Below are positions 1-9,833 of a stretch of DNA of 64,000 bases, piece by piece. The stretch comes from Rosa chinensis (lineage: Eukaryota > Streptophyta > Magnoliopsida > Rosales > Rosaceae): contig NW_020126817.1 of the NCBI RefSeq assembly GCF_002994745.2, positions 248,001 through 312,000 of the forward strand, given 5' to 3'. A program made the translations under genes and the position numbers. The notes below the pieces were generated by a model. The model made no database searches. It saw only the letters and a program-made list of their open reading frames with translations, and was not told the DNA's origin. Every line of letters begins with the position of its first letter. Position 1 is the stretch's first letter.

Positions 1-383
1 TTTCTGTGGCCCATTGTTCTTCATTTTTACTCCCCTTGACTTTCGCAAGCTCCTCTTTCCATTTGTGAGTTCATTTCCACTTTTTAGCTCGGAGGTCCTG
101 AAAATAGAAACTAATAAGAAAAATAGAAACTTTCCTAAAATGAAAAATGGCAACTTTCCTAAACTGAAAATGGGAAACTTTCTAAAAAATGAAAAATAGA
201 AACTACCGAAAATGGAAACTTACTAAAAATGATAAATAGAAACTACAAAAATAGAAACTTTCTACAAATAGCAACTTTCCCAATCAAAGAATGGAAACTT
301 TCCTAAACAGAGTTTTATTAAGGAAATAACGCAGAAAGTACAGGGAAATGCAGTTAAAACGTCGCATTAAAATGCTCCTATCA
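1..383 (-). mobile_element. Partial family-A LTR (5' portion), cut by window edge
   Basis: Read on the minus strand, this is the first part of a family-A LTR. It ends at 383 with the complement of the LTR start TGATAGGAGC and carries the GGAAAGTTTCC-type U3 repeats at about 90-310. It is followed directly by the last 27 bases of a plus-strand LTR, so it was inserted near that LTR's 3' end. The expected TSD would be AATTA (384-388); the other copy lies outside the window. Whether this is a solo LTR or part of a full element cannot be seen. Confidence 0.85.
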
Positions 384-410
384 AATTATGCGCTTGCTTT
401 TAGCGCATCA
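384..410 (+). mobile_element. 3' terminus of a family-A LTR
   Basis: These are the last bases of a plus-strand LTR ending GCGCATCA. They form a perfect terminal hairpin, ATGCGC (388-393) with GCGCAT (403-408). The rest of this LTR lies left of the window, beyond the inserted reverse LTR. Satellite DNA starts at 411, so this LTR is the left border of the array in this window. Confidence 0.8.
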
Positions 411-1732
411 GAACAGTGATTTTCCAAACTTCTCCCTTCTAGGGTTTAGGATTTACTTTCGCTTTTACTGAAATGGTTTCTAAATCTTTAAATGCGCTGT
501 TTTAGTGAGATTCAAAGCCCTAGTTACTAATTGAAACAATTTGATCACTTTGTTTCAATTTGAGTTTATGACCAGTGATTTTCCAAACTTCTCGCTTCTA
601 GCGTTTAGGATTTGCTTTCGCTTTTAGTGATATGGTTTCAAAATCTTTGAATGTGTTGTTCTAGTGACATTCAAAGCCCTAGTTTCAATTTGAGTTGATG
701 AACAGTGATTTTCCAAACTTCTCGCTTCTAGCGTTTAGAATTTGCTTTCGCTTTTAGTGATATGGTTTCAAAATCTTTGAATGTGTTGTTCTAGTGACAT
801 TCAAAGCACTAGTTTCAATTTGAGTTGATGAACAGTGATTTTCCAAACTTCTCCCTTCTAGGGTTTAGGATTTACTTTCGCTTTTACTGAAATGGATTCT
901 AAATCTTTAAATGCGTTGTTTTAGTGAGATTCAAAGCCCTAGTAGTATTGAAACAATTTGATGACTTTGTTTCAATTTGAGTTTATGAACAGTGATTTTC
1001 CAAACTTCTCGCTTCTAGGGTGTATGATTTGGTTTCGCTTTTAGTGATATGGTTTCGAAATCTTTGAATGTGTTGTTCTACTGACATTCAAAGCCCTAGT
1101 TTCAATTTGAGTTTATGAACAGTGATTTTCCAAACTTCTCGCTTCTAGCGTTTAGCATTTGCTTTCGCTTTTAGTGATATGGTTTCAAAATCATTGAATG
1201 TGTTGTTCTAGTGACATTCAAAGCCCTAGTTTCAATTTGAGTTGATGAACAGTGATTTTCCAAACTTCTCGCTTCTAGCGTTTAGAATTTGCTTTCGCTT
1301 TTAGTGATATGGTTTCAAAATCTTTGAATGTGTTGTTCTAGTGACATTCAAAGCCCTAGTTTCAATTTGAGTTGATGAACAGTGATTTTCCAAACTTCTC
1401 CCTTCTAGGGTTTAGGATTTACTTTCGCTTTTACTGAAATGGATTCTAAATCTTTAAATGCGTTGTTTTAGTGAGATTCAAAGCCCTAGTACTATTGAAA
1501 CAATTTGATGACTTTGTTTCAATTTGAGTTTATGAACAGTGATTTTCCAAACTTCTCGCTTCTAGGGTGTATGATTTGGTTTCACTTTTAGTGATATGGT
1601 TTCGAAATCTTTGAATGTGTTGTTCTACTGACATTCAAAGCCCTAGTTTCAATTTGAGTTTATGAACAGTGATTTTCCAAACTTCTCGCTTCTAGGGTTT
1701 ATGATTTGGTTTCGCTTTTAGTGATATGGTTT
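411..1732. repeat. Satellite array with 130-bp and 157-bp units in a higher-order pattern
   Basis: Ten tandem units are marked by the word AACAGTGATTTTCCAAACTT (once ACCAGTG...). They start at 412, 571, 701, 831, 988, 1118, 1248, 1378, 1535 and 1665, with spacings 159, 130, 130, 157, 130, 130, 130, 157, 130. The long units carry about 27 extra bases that create a perfect 10-bp inverted repeat, for example ATTGAAACAA at 947-956 and TTGTTTCAAT at 967-976. One long plus three short units gives a 547-bp higher-order period (831 to 1378). The last unit is cut by the A0 LTR at 1733. No coding potential was seen. Confidence 0.9.
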
Positions 1733-1810
1733 TGATAGGAGCATTTTAATGCGACGTTTTAACTGTATTTCCCTACATTTTCTGCGTTATTTCCTTAATA
1801 AAACTCTGTT

Positions 1811-1975
1811 TAGGAAAGTTTCCATTCTTCGATTGGGAAAGTTCCTATTTGTAGAAAGTTTCTATTTTGTAGTTTCTATTTTTCATTTCTAGAAAGTTTC
1901 CCATTTTCAGTTTAGGAAAGTTGTCATTTTTCATTTTAGGAAAGCTTCTATTTTTCTTATTAGTTTCTATTTTCA
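1811..1975 (+). repeat. U3 minisatellite of family-A LTR
   Basis: Degenerate tandem repeats of about 20-28 bases are built on GGAAAGTTTCC followed by ATTTTTCATTTTAG-like sequence. The core is nearly self-complementary, since its complement is GGAAACTTTCC. The same block is present in every family-A LTR here and varies in copy number; A2's two LTRs differ by about 55 bp in it. It lies upstream of the TATA box, the position expected for enhancer repeats; that role is inference. Confidence 0.75.
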
Positions 1976-2105
1976 GGACCTCCGAGCTAAAAAGTGGAAA
2001 TGAACGCACAAATGGAAATAGGAGCTTGCGAACACCAAGGGGAGCAAAAATGAGAAACAATGGACCACAGAAATGAGCAGAAATGAAGAAAAGAAGTTTT
2101 CCTAC

Positions 2106-2113
2106 TATAAATA
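2106..2113 (+). promoter_or_regulatory. TATA box of A0 5' LTR
   Basis: TATAAATA is followed by GC-richer sequence that resembles a transcribed leader. The equivalent position in other family-A LTRs is TATATAA or TATATATA inside the word CCTATATA, usually about 10-25 bases before CTCAACGTC. Transcription would start about 30 bases downstream; that is inferred. Confidence 0.6.
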
Positions 2114-3259
2114 GGAGCATTCTCTACACAATTAAACACACCATCAAACAGAAGAACAACACCACAACACCTCTTCATTCAGAAAAATTCTCTCCATTCT
2201 CTAGTTGCAAAGCTCTGCGTTTTCAAGCAAGGAGAGGAAGAAGAAGAATGAGCTGTGAAGATCATATCCTTCATCATCCACCTTGAAGGCTTGCTTCCAA
2301 GATTCAAGATCCAACCATCTAGCTCTCCATCTCCATCTCCACTCACGGTGTAATTCGTTCCTTTTCCTTATAACCTTTTTGGTTTCCTTGTTTGATTTCG
2401 TATGAACTTGTTTCTAGTTAACAATAACGTTTAGGGCAAAGTTTAAGCCCAATTTCTATGTTTAAATAAAGTTTTCGAATTCTATAATTGAGATTCTAAG
2501 TTGCTTATGTGAGTTTGTTTGATTAAATTTGCTTTACAGAAAACTTTTATATGTTTATCTTATTTGGGTCGACACTTATAGGATTTGCATGTAATTGGTG
2601 CTAGGTTTAAGAACATGAATCAACTTTTTGCTTTGTGTAACTTGAATCAAAAGTAGTAAAGGTTCTGGACAAGAATCGAATTTAATTGAAAAGGATTGCA
2701 ATTAGGTGGACTTTTCCATAACTAAGTTGTACACTTGAGTTGATAGCCTTTCTCTATGTGTAATGCGTTAAACATGTTATGATTAACTAGCTTTCTAGTG
2801 CTTGAATTCATGTTTGATAGGATTGATCTAGGTGCTTTCGCTTAGGTTAATTAGCATTGAAAAGTAAAATATGGGAAATCATTTGCTTTCGAATGTTTCA
2901 CATGATCAACTCCTTTCTCATGACTTAGATGAACAATTATAGGGTTTGAATCGAATTTGATTACATGGAATTGGTTTTGATCTTTGTTCCTTGCGTTCCA
3001 CCCTTGTATATATGTTTTTACGTTTTCTTTATTTGATTTACTTTAACTTTTGATTTTATAATTCTTAACCCCCCTTCTATTTCGTTATTTGTATATATTC
3101 TTTTTGTAAATAATACTTTTTACTTTTACTAATTAATTAATTATTTTTGCAATTACAGGTGTACCCTCAATCCCCGGTTAGAACGATCCCTACTTATTCT
3201 ATACTAACAACTACATGCAGGGTTAAATTATGCGCTTGCTTTTAAGCTGCATCAATTTT

Positions 3260-3277
3260 TGGCGCCGTTGCCGGGGA
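3260..3277 (+). other. Primer-binding site, tRNA-Asp type (A0)
   Basis: TGGCGCCGTTGCCGGGGA is complementary to the 3' end of plant tRNA-Asp, the primer known for Athila elements. It lies 5 bases after the LTR end. The PBS-overlapping word CCGGGGATTGA (3271-3281) pairs perfectly with 3167-3177 in U5. Confidence 0.9.
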
Positions 3278-3997
3278 TTGAAAAATCACTTGTTTTTGTT
3301 TATAATTGTTGTATATAAATTGTGTGAAACTTAGTTTAAAATTAACTAGGATGTTTTTTATATTGTTGAATATGAATTTTAATTGTAAGTTGTAAATTGA
3401 ATGGAATAGGTGAAGTCTCTTTTGTTAATATTGGCCTAAACCCCTTATTGGTACCTAGTTCAGGTCCCTTAAGGTTGAGGGCGGTCTTTATTAACACTTG
3501 TTGAACTGTCTTCACACTTATGAACTTTTTCATCTTAGTAAGTATAGCCTATGTGGAATGGTGTCTAGGAAGGGGACAACGTTCATGACGGGTTTTTGAA
3601 TCCAGAAGTGCTTACAAATGGGCCTAAACCACAATGTGGGAGTAGCTCATGCCAAAATGGATTTTTCCTCTCGTGATCGCCCTCCCCTACCTGGCCATTT
3701 CAGTAAGGTTGCCCAAAGGATTTGAAAGGGAGTTTGTGTCTAGGCGACTATACTTGGGCCGCACGTCCACTTGATTTACCGCTTGGAATTAGATTCGATA
3801 TCAATAATATTTATAACAAAAGGAAATGTTGTGATACACTAAGGTACAAAATTTACACTTGTAAAAATACTTTTCACGTTTTAGTCACTTGTGTACTAAC
3901 TTGTTAATTGTACTTGTATTTTGTAATTCATAGTTACTTGTTTATATATTTTCCAAATCTTTGTTAATTATAGTTACTAACTTTTTAATTTCTATTC
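3278..3997 (+). other. A0 untranslated leader with module 1 only
   Basis: This noncoding leader contains a single conserved module at about 3425-3790, with TTGAGGGCGG, AAACCACAATGTGGGAGTAG and CGCCCTCCCCTACCTGG. It then becomes AT-rich. The second module found in A1 and A2 leaders is absent. No open reading frame here resembles a known protein. Confidence 0.7.
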
Positions 3998-5357
3998 CGT
4001 CTGGCTGAAAGACGTTAAACTCAAGCGCTGCTTGGGAGGCAACCCAATTCAGAAGTAGCTGTGCTGGAGACTACAAACACAGATTTGCTTTCTCCTTCCC
4101 TATTTTTTTTATTTTTCAAATTTTCTCTTTTGTTTTTGTTTTCGTAAATTCCATCGCTATATGCTTAATTGTTTCATTGCATGCTTATAATTGATTACAT
4201 TGAGGACAATGCAATATTTAAGTGTGGGGGAAGGGATTTATACTTTAGTCTTTTATTGTGAGTCATATATATTGGAAAATACAAAAAAATTGAAAAATGT
4301 CAAAAATTTAAAAATTTTTGTTGCTTTTATTTATTGAGTCTTAGTCTCTTGTTTTTATTTTTGAGTCATAGGATGCCCTTTCAACTATCTAGGATGAGCT
4401 TATATCTCCGAAATTATGGCTAAGAGAGGATCACAAGATTGAGATGATTTTAAAATGGTATTATTTGGTTAATTGAGATATATGAAAAATGTATGCATGT
4501 GTAGTGGATATGGATTTCGTGACCTTGGTACAGAATATGAGCATGTTAAGTTGAGTTTTGATTCATAAAAACCCATGTGAGATATTTGAGCCATGACCCT
4601 TTTTTCTTGGAGTGATAAATGAATTATATTCTTAATTTCTTGGCGATGTTTTGATGATCTGATTATTCTTTCATTTGATTGATTGCTTGCCATAGATTAA
4701 GTTTGATGGACTAGAGAATGCTAGAATTCACTCTTGTGCTTGTTGAGACGTTTGTCAATACATGGCCCTGATTCTGGAAGGGATAGAGGCACTCTAGGAA
4801 TTACCACCATTGCCATATAAGCTTGTTCCCCTTTTGTGCCCGTCCTGGGACTCCCCTAGTTTAACCCCTTTGAGCCCACATTAAGCCTTTTCTTTCATTA
4901 CCCTTAAAATCTTTAACCCTAAACCTTAGTATAATTACACTCCTACCCTTTGTTCTAGAAACTTAGTGGAGCTAATTTTGGGACTTTACTTAAGGATTTG
5001 GCATTGAGAATGAAGATTGAGAAGAGGTGAAAGTTCAAGTGTGGGGGTAGACTTGTCCATACAGAGAAAAATATGTGAAAGCCGTGAAAAAAAGAAATGA
5101 AAAAAAGAAGAAAAAAAATGTGTACGGCTAGAAAAGAAAAAGAAAAAAATATATATGGATTTTAGTCCCCCATACTTGGTGAGTTTGGAATTTGTTTTGA
5201 ATTGAAGGCCCACTACAGAAAAATTTGGCCTTTGTCCAATTCACTAGAGTTGAAAGGAAGTTTAGAGTGAAGTTCAGGCCAAACATGAAGATATTTAGCC
5301 CTCTTTACATTACCTCTATGGGATGGGACGTTTTGATATATCTTTGTGGATTTCTAG
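3998..5357 (+). other. A0 3' noncoding region
   Basis: This matches the region after pol in A1 (26940 onward) and A2 (39240 onward). It contains two internal polypurine-tract-like words, AAGTGTGGGGG at 4220-4230 and 5037-5047. The true PPT next to the 3' LTR is lost. No env-like reading frame was seen; the short minus-strand ORF near 4469-4693 is not kept open in A2 or A4. Confidence 0.7.
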
Positions 5358-5527
5358 AAACATGCTATCATTCACTGTATAACTTAAGATATTTGACCAA
5401 GCAATGATATTTATTTAGACGTTTTTCTCCAAGTAAACTATATACAATGTTCGACTTCCCTAACCTAGATATTCTGACCAAGCAATGATATTTATTTGAC
5501 CAAGCAATGATATTTATTTAGATATTC
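5358..5527. other. Mosaic deletion junction with templated filler DNA
   Basis: The segment is a patchwork of family-B pieces in both orientations. 5358-5385 resembles the B 3' noncoding region (complement of about 30885-30915). 5382-5406 resembles a B LTR piece, read in complement near 11250-11275. About 5428-5467 matches B LTR near 10026-10065. The word GACCAAGCAATGATATTTAT occurs three times (about 5397, 5476 and 5500). The right edge enters B1 gag at about 5528. Confidence 0.75.
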
Positions 5528-8500
5528 AGGCAGCTCAAATAGCCAAATCTTGGCCTTGTCCTCCAAAGTAAAGGGAAATGCCTTCATCTTCAAGATAGTG
5601 ATATCAGCTCCTTTAGGGCACATACTCCCACAGACAAACTCGAACTCCTTGAGATGCTTGTTGGTGTCTTCACTACTCATCCTATGAAACTTGGGTAGGT
5701 GATGCAGAAACCCACTCTTTAACTCAAAATCATCATTAAGCCCCTCTTCTGGTTCTGGATAGGCAATGCCTAAGGGCGCATGACAGGACCCGCCCCGAAT
5801 TTCACCCTGAAACCCGAGGTGGCCCTGTGGGGCCCACCTTAGGGATAACTCTACCAAAAATTCGGCAGAGTCACCTTTAAAATGGACTACCCGAAAACCT
5901 GTAAAACACACAAAACTCAAATATACAAATCCCAAAGGTTATGCAGAGCAATACTACTATACACAGGGATATAACAGAGGAGTAAAGGATCAAGTGATCC
6001 TACACTGCGGAAGTAGTGACAACCATGCCTCAAATGTCATGTACGCCCGACCTCCACTAATTCGCCTACAAACTGGGCATTAGAAACCGAAAGGCCCAGG
6101 GGAAAGTAGACGAAAAACGTTAGCGTGAGTGGACAAAAATAAACAATTTAAAGGAAAAAGGATTTCATACTTTCCCACGTTTATTCTCTTTAATAACCGA
6201 TGCATGCAACAATTAGAAAAATACATTTAGCTTTAAATCCCAGAATTCCAAAACGATAAATTGACTAGCCTCGCTAGTCACCACATTCGAAAACTATATC
6301 GTAAAACCGAAATCTCATTTCTCAAGAAAATAAGACCAGCCCCGCTGGATACAGTGAAAAATCGGACTAGCCCCGCTAGTCAAGCAACAATAAAATAGGG
6401 GGAAGAAATTTCACCATACGAAATAAGGGAGCCTCTTAGGCTCGGGTCGGAGTGTCCCACACTCTGGAGCATCCCATGCTCTGCTCTTACTCGCCCACAA
6501 ACACATAGTAAGTAGGGAGGAGTTCTAATAGGCTAGCTAGCAATAAATATATATATAACGACCCAGGTATGGTGGGTAAAAACTAATAAAATCCCATAAA
6601 TCTTTAAGGCTTCCCCATGTCCCACGAACAAAGAAAACACGGGTACGATTCCCAACCGCACCCGGAAATTCTCGTAAAGTCGTATAAATTAACAGCGTGT
6701 CCCACACGCTAAAGGAATAAATAGGTTGTCAATGAGGCATTCCCAATGCCAAAACCAATGATCAAATAAATAAACAAGAAAATAATTCCATCGAAATCCC
6801 ATTTCGAAAATCTTTCCAAAAATCTCAAATCCACGAATAGGAATATAACATAAATAGCATAATTCCGGAAATCACCTCGGAAATAATTCGTCGAAAATCA
6901 ACATCAATTATAAATTCGAATCCGAGCATAACAACTTTATATCCAAACTCTCAACCGGTATAAAACATAAATACTTCATGAGAATCATTATTTAAAAGTA
7001 AATACATGAGATAATTCGCAATTATCTTTATATGCTCGGAAAATACGTTAATAAAATAGAACAAGCTTTAATAAATAAATGCATGCATCACTTATTTAAA
7101 ACAAACGTCCACTCACAGTACTATTGGCAACCACGCAAACGAGTTCCTTCATCTAACCGTAGCTCGCGACATTGCCCTGTACACAATTATATTTCCGTAA
7201 ACGGCAATCCGATAAAATAATTACGAACTTAAACGAAATCCGAAAATCCCTATCTCCAATACTTCTCAAATTCAACCCAAATCTCTTCCATAATTCCAAT
7301 TCCTCAATTTACATATTCCATAATGAAAACGAGGGAAATCCGACGGCCGGATTTCCCATAATTCCACCACAAAACTCCAAACTTCGAAAATTCACTAACA
7401 ATTCCAAACTCCTCCAAAATTCACCAAACTTCACATATATGCTCTATGATAATTATAGAATTTAACTAGCCAGAAATTGAAATTAAAAAGCTACCCTAGC
7501 CGCTGCAACAGCCGCCCACAGTGGCGGCGCCGCCGCCACTGCCACCAACTCCAATGGACACCAAAATTTGACAGCGGCACCTACTCAACACACTGATTCA
7601 ACTTCTCAACTACAACATTCCCAAATAACAATTAAAAACGGCCGAAATCGATCAATGAACAAAACCCAGAAATCCTCAAGAACCCTAGAATTTCAATTCG
7701 TCGATTCGGCATCTACACAACAAATCGTGATACAAGGCCATAGGGGAAATGATCAGTGATGAAAACCGAACCTTCGACGGCGAGATGGGGACCGGAGGTG
7801 GCCGGAATCGCCGGAAATCGGCAAAAGTACCCAACTGCCACCGTAGCTTCCTCCGCTCCAAATCGAGGTTTTCCGGCCAAATCGTCGTGAAATACCTCCA
7901 CAGACGTGACAAGGGGAAGAAACCGAGCTTGGGGGTGGCCGGATTGTGTCCTGGGTCGGCCGGAGGAGGAAGAAACCGGAGGGGGAAGAAATCGGCCGAG
8001 AGGGAAGAAAGAGTCGGGGAGAGAGAAAGAGAGAACTTACCCGGTTGGGTAGGTTTCCAAATATAGAAATCTACCAACAGTAAATTTCCATATATATATA
8101 TAACTTACCATGAACAGTAATTTCTGCATTTTTGGGCCATAACTCTCACATACTAAGTCCGATTTTTACGCACCACATATGCACGCGCTCGGTTTAACGT
8201 CCTCTACAACTTCCATGAAGAACATTTTCTCAAATTTTGACCCGAACAAAAAGTCAACTTTTAGGGCCACTAAAAGTACTAAACCGAAAGTAAAAGTGAA
8301 AGTAAAGGTCGTTTACCGTCCCAATGACTAGTAAACCGGTGAATTTAGGTTCGGGACGTTACAGCGCAGCACCCCCACCTGTAGGATTGGATAGTTGCCT
8401 AATAGTCTCAGCCATTGGTGCCTGTACTTGCTCAACACGGGCGTGCTCTTCCTCTTCTTCCTCTTCTGTGTCTGCAACGTCCTCTTCAGTGACCTCTTCT

Positions 8501-8721
8501 TCTTCTTCCTCTTCAAAGACTTGTTCTTCTCCTTCTTCAAAATGGTCAGGTTTGTTGACCTCCTCGGTTGATCTAGTTGAGGAGTTATAACCTGAATAGC
8601 TAGAGTCCTGAGAATCCCTCCTTTCTAGAGGAGGGCGGTCTGAAAAATTGAGTTCTGCCCTTTGCTTAGCACGTTCCAATTTTTCAAACAGCTCCTTAGT
8701 CTTATCAGAGACAGTGGACAT
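5528..8721 (-). pseudogene. B1 gag, split by a solo LTR and truncated
   Basis: The start codon is at 8721. The first part (8721-8364) encodes an acidic N-terminal region beginning MSTVSDKTKELFEKLERAK, with long glutamate runs, ending near NPTGGG. Reading resumes in frame at 5780 after removal of the solo LTR and one TSD copy. There it enters the retrotransposon gag domain (FELKSGFLHHLPKFHRM, then FPFTLEDKAKIWLFELP), homologous to A1 gag from FELKSGLLHKL to WLYELP. It breaks off at about 5528, with most of the domain and any zinc knuckle missing. Gag would form the particle that packages element RNA. Its N-terminal region has little resemblance to family-A gag, so families A and B are clearly distinct. 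The remaining frame has no stop apart from the insertion and truncation. Confidence 0.85.
5781..8363 (-). mobile_element. 2.58-kb solo LTR, probably Del/Tekay-type chromovirus
   Basis: On the minus strand it starts TGTAACGTCCCGAACC and ends GGGGCGGGTCCTGTCA, flanked by perfect TSDs GCGCA (5776-5780 and 8364-8368). It is GC-richer than its neighbours around 7500-8050 and shares no sequence with the Athila LTRs. I saw no internal LTR duplication, PBS or polyprotein, so a solo LTR is the simplest reading. The Del/Tekay assignment rests on terminal sequence style and length only. Short ORFs at 7685-8077 resemble no protein and are typical of such LTRs. Confidence 0.75.
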
Positions 8722-9806
8722 TCATGGACCTTTAAGACCAAATCAAGTGTTAGTAACATGTACAAGGTTCGAAATACAAACATTATGTCTTTCCTTAACT
8801 TTCTAAGTTACTTTTACATTTACATACTTAGGTACTGGAACAGAGGACCTCGTTTGTGCAATGGGACTATAGAACAGCTACCCTCGACAAAGTCATGTTT
8901 AATCCAATATACCTTAAGCAGGTCACACATCAATTTTTGTTTTTTTTTGTTTTTTATAAACATAGTTAATATCTCAATTGATTCCAAGTTGTAAGTCGAG
9001 CCCAATAGAAACCACTACTATTGGTGAGATACGATATAGGGATAGTCGCCCAGACATAAGTCTCTTTCCTTTGTTTCAGAAGGCCGGATGGCCAGATTAA
9101 GAGGTAAGTGAGAGGGAGGACTCAGTTTGGTGATACTACGGAGGCTACTCCCTCATTGAGGTTTAGGCCCCTATCGGCTACTCCCACATAGTGGTTTAGG
9201 CTCATTCTATAGTATCTCTAAGATCCAATTGAACCCATCACCCAGGGTCTCAACCTAAGACACCATCCGTATGCCCCTTACTCAGCTGGGAAATTAACTT
9301 ATGTGTTAGACCGTTCTCCAAGTGCTAATAAAGGCCGCCCTCAACCTCAAGAGACCTGAAAAAGGTACTAATGAAGGGTTTAGGCCAATATTAACAAAAG
9401 GGCCCTTGTCTACTCATACGATTTTACACACTTACAACAATTAAGTATTTAGCTAAATTCATAACCTAAGTATATTAATCTAAGTGAAACACATACAATT
9501 TACAACATACTAAAAAAAAAAAAACTCATTCTACAATTTACAATATACTGAAAAAAAAAAAAAAAAATCTAAGTGAAACACATTCAATTTACAATATGGT
9601 TAAAAAAAAACATCTTCTACAAATTGTACAACAATGATAAAAGACATGCTTAATTTTGTAACACTCATAAAACTTAAACTAAATCACAATTAAAGCTTGG
9701 CCTAACCGAAATCGCAATTTGTCACCATTCCACAAGTGCAGTACAAAAATTAGCATGCATTCTATATACAACAAAATCGATGACACTTTAAGTGCAAGGG
9801 ATTTTA
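8722..9806 (-). other. B1 untranslated leader with one conserved module
   Basis: Read on the minus strand, the leader holds one copy of the leader module (about 9405-9000, with TTGAGGGCGG and CCTAAACCACTATGTGGGAG). Next comes a motif with GGTATATTGGATTAAACATG and TGTTCCAGTACCTAAGTA (about 8915-8830), then gag. A-rich runs at about 9510-9610 are a small local tandem duplication relative to B2. Confidence 0.7.
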
Positions 9807-9810
9807 ACAA

Positions 9811-9828
9811 TCCCCGGCAACGGCGCCA
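9811..9828 (-). other. Primer-binding site, tRNA-Asp type (B1)
   Basis: The complement of this site is TGGCGCCGTTGCCGGGGA, as in family A. The overlapping word at 9807-9817 (CCGGGGATTGT on the minus strand) pairs perfectly with the U5 word at 9912-9922 (ACAATCCCCGG on the minus strand). Confidence 0.9.
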
Positions 9829-9833
9829 AAAAT

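Larger units (their letters stand above)
1733..3254 (+). repeat. A0 5' LTR (1522 bp)
   Basis: It starts TGATAGGAGC and ends GCTGCATCA, with the PBS 5 bases further on. Inside are a U3 block of near-palindromic GAAAGTTTC repeats (about 1811-1975), a TATA box, and the conserved word AGGTGTACCCTCAATCCCC near the end. The anti-PBS word TCAATCCCCGG lies at 3167-3177 and the terminal hairpin at 3230-3252. It is shorter than the 1.9-2.4 kb LTRs of its relatives. Confidence 0.9.
1733..5357 (+). mobile_element. A0: family-A element without gag-pol, right end missing
   Basis: The element has a 5' LTR, tRNA-Asp PBS and leader. At about 3998 the leader joins the sequence that normally follows the pol stop codon (GGCTGAAAGACGTT). 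The gag-pol segment is therefore absent, as is the second leader module. The 3' noncoding region runs to about 5357, where similarity to A4 (54781 onward) stops. Its 3' LTR is missing, apparently lost at the mosaic junction 5358-5527. It was inserted into satellite DNA; the left TSD copy would be GGTTT (1728-1732). A4 has the same internal architecture, so A0 and A4 look like one non-autonomous subfamily. Confidence 0.85.

Noticed and set aside
831..870. Telomere-like TAGGGTTTAGGATTT in satellite units
   Set aside because: Only one imperfect double heptamer per unit and mutated in most units; not a telomeric tract.
411..1732. Regularly spaced repeats as a CRISPR-like array
   Set aside because: Units are contiguous tandem copies without unique spacers, in a plant context.
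4469..4693. Minus-strand ORF starting MASNQSNERI, similar to 27355-27618, as an antisense gene like those of some Tat elements
   Set aside because: The matching regions of A2 and A4 have an early stop (MASSQSR then stop); similarity follows from general nucleotide conservation.
1733..5357. A0 as the missing 5' half of A1
   Set aside because: A0's left flank is GGTTT whereas A1's right flank is AGAGC; A0 also already contains post-pol sequence and lacks leader module 2, which A1 has.
7685..8077. Overlapping 105-130 aa ORFs on both strands in the GC-richer part of the solo LTR
   Set aside because: Low-complexity, no recognisable domain, both strands open: typical of a GC-rich LTR stretch.
8324..8590. 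Plus-strand ORF rich in serine
   Set aside because: It is the shadow of the glutamate-rich N-terminus of B1 gag on the opposite strand.
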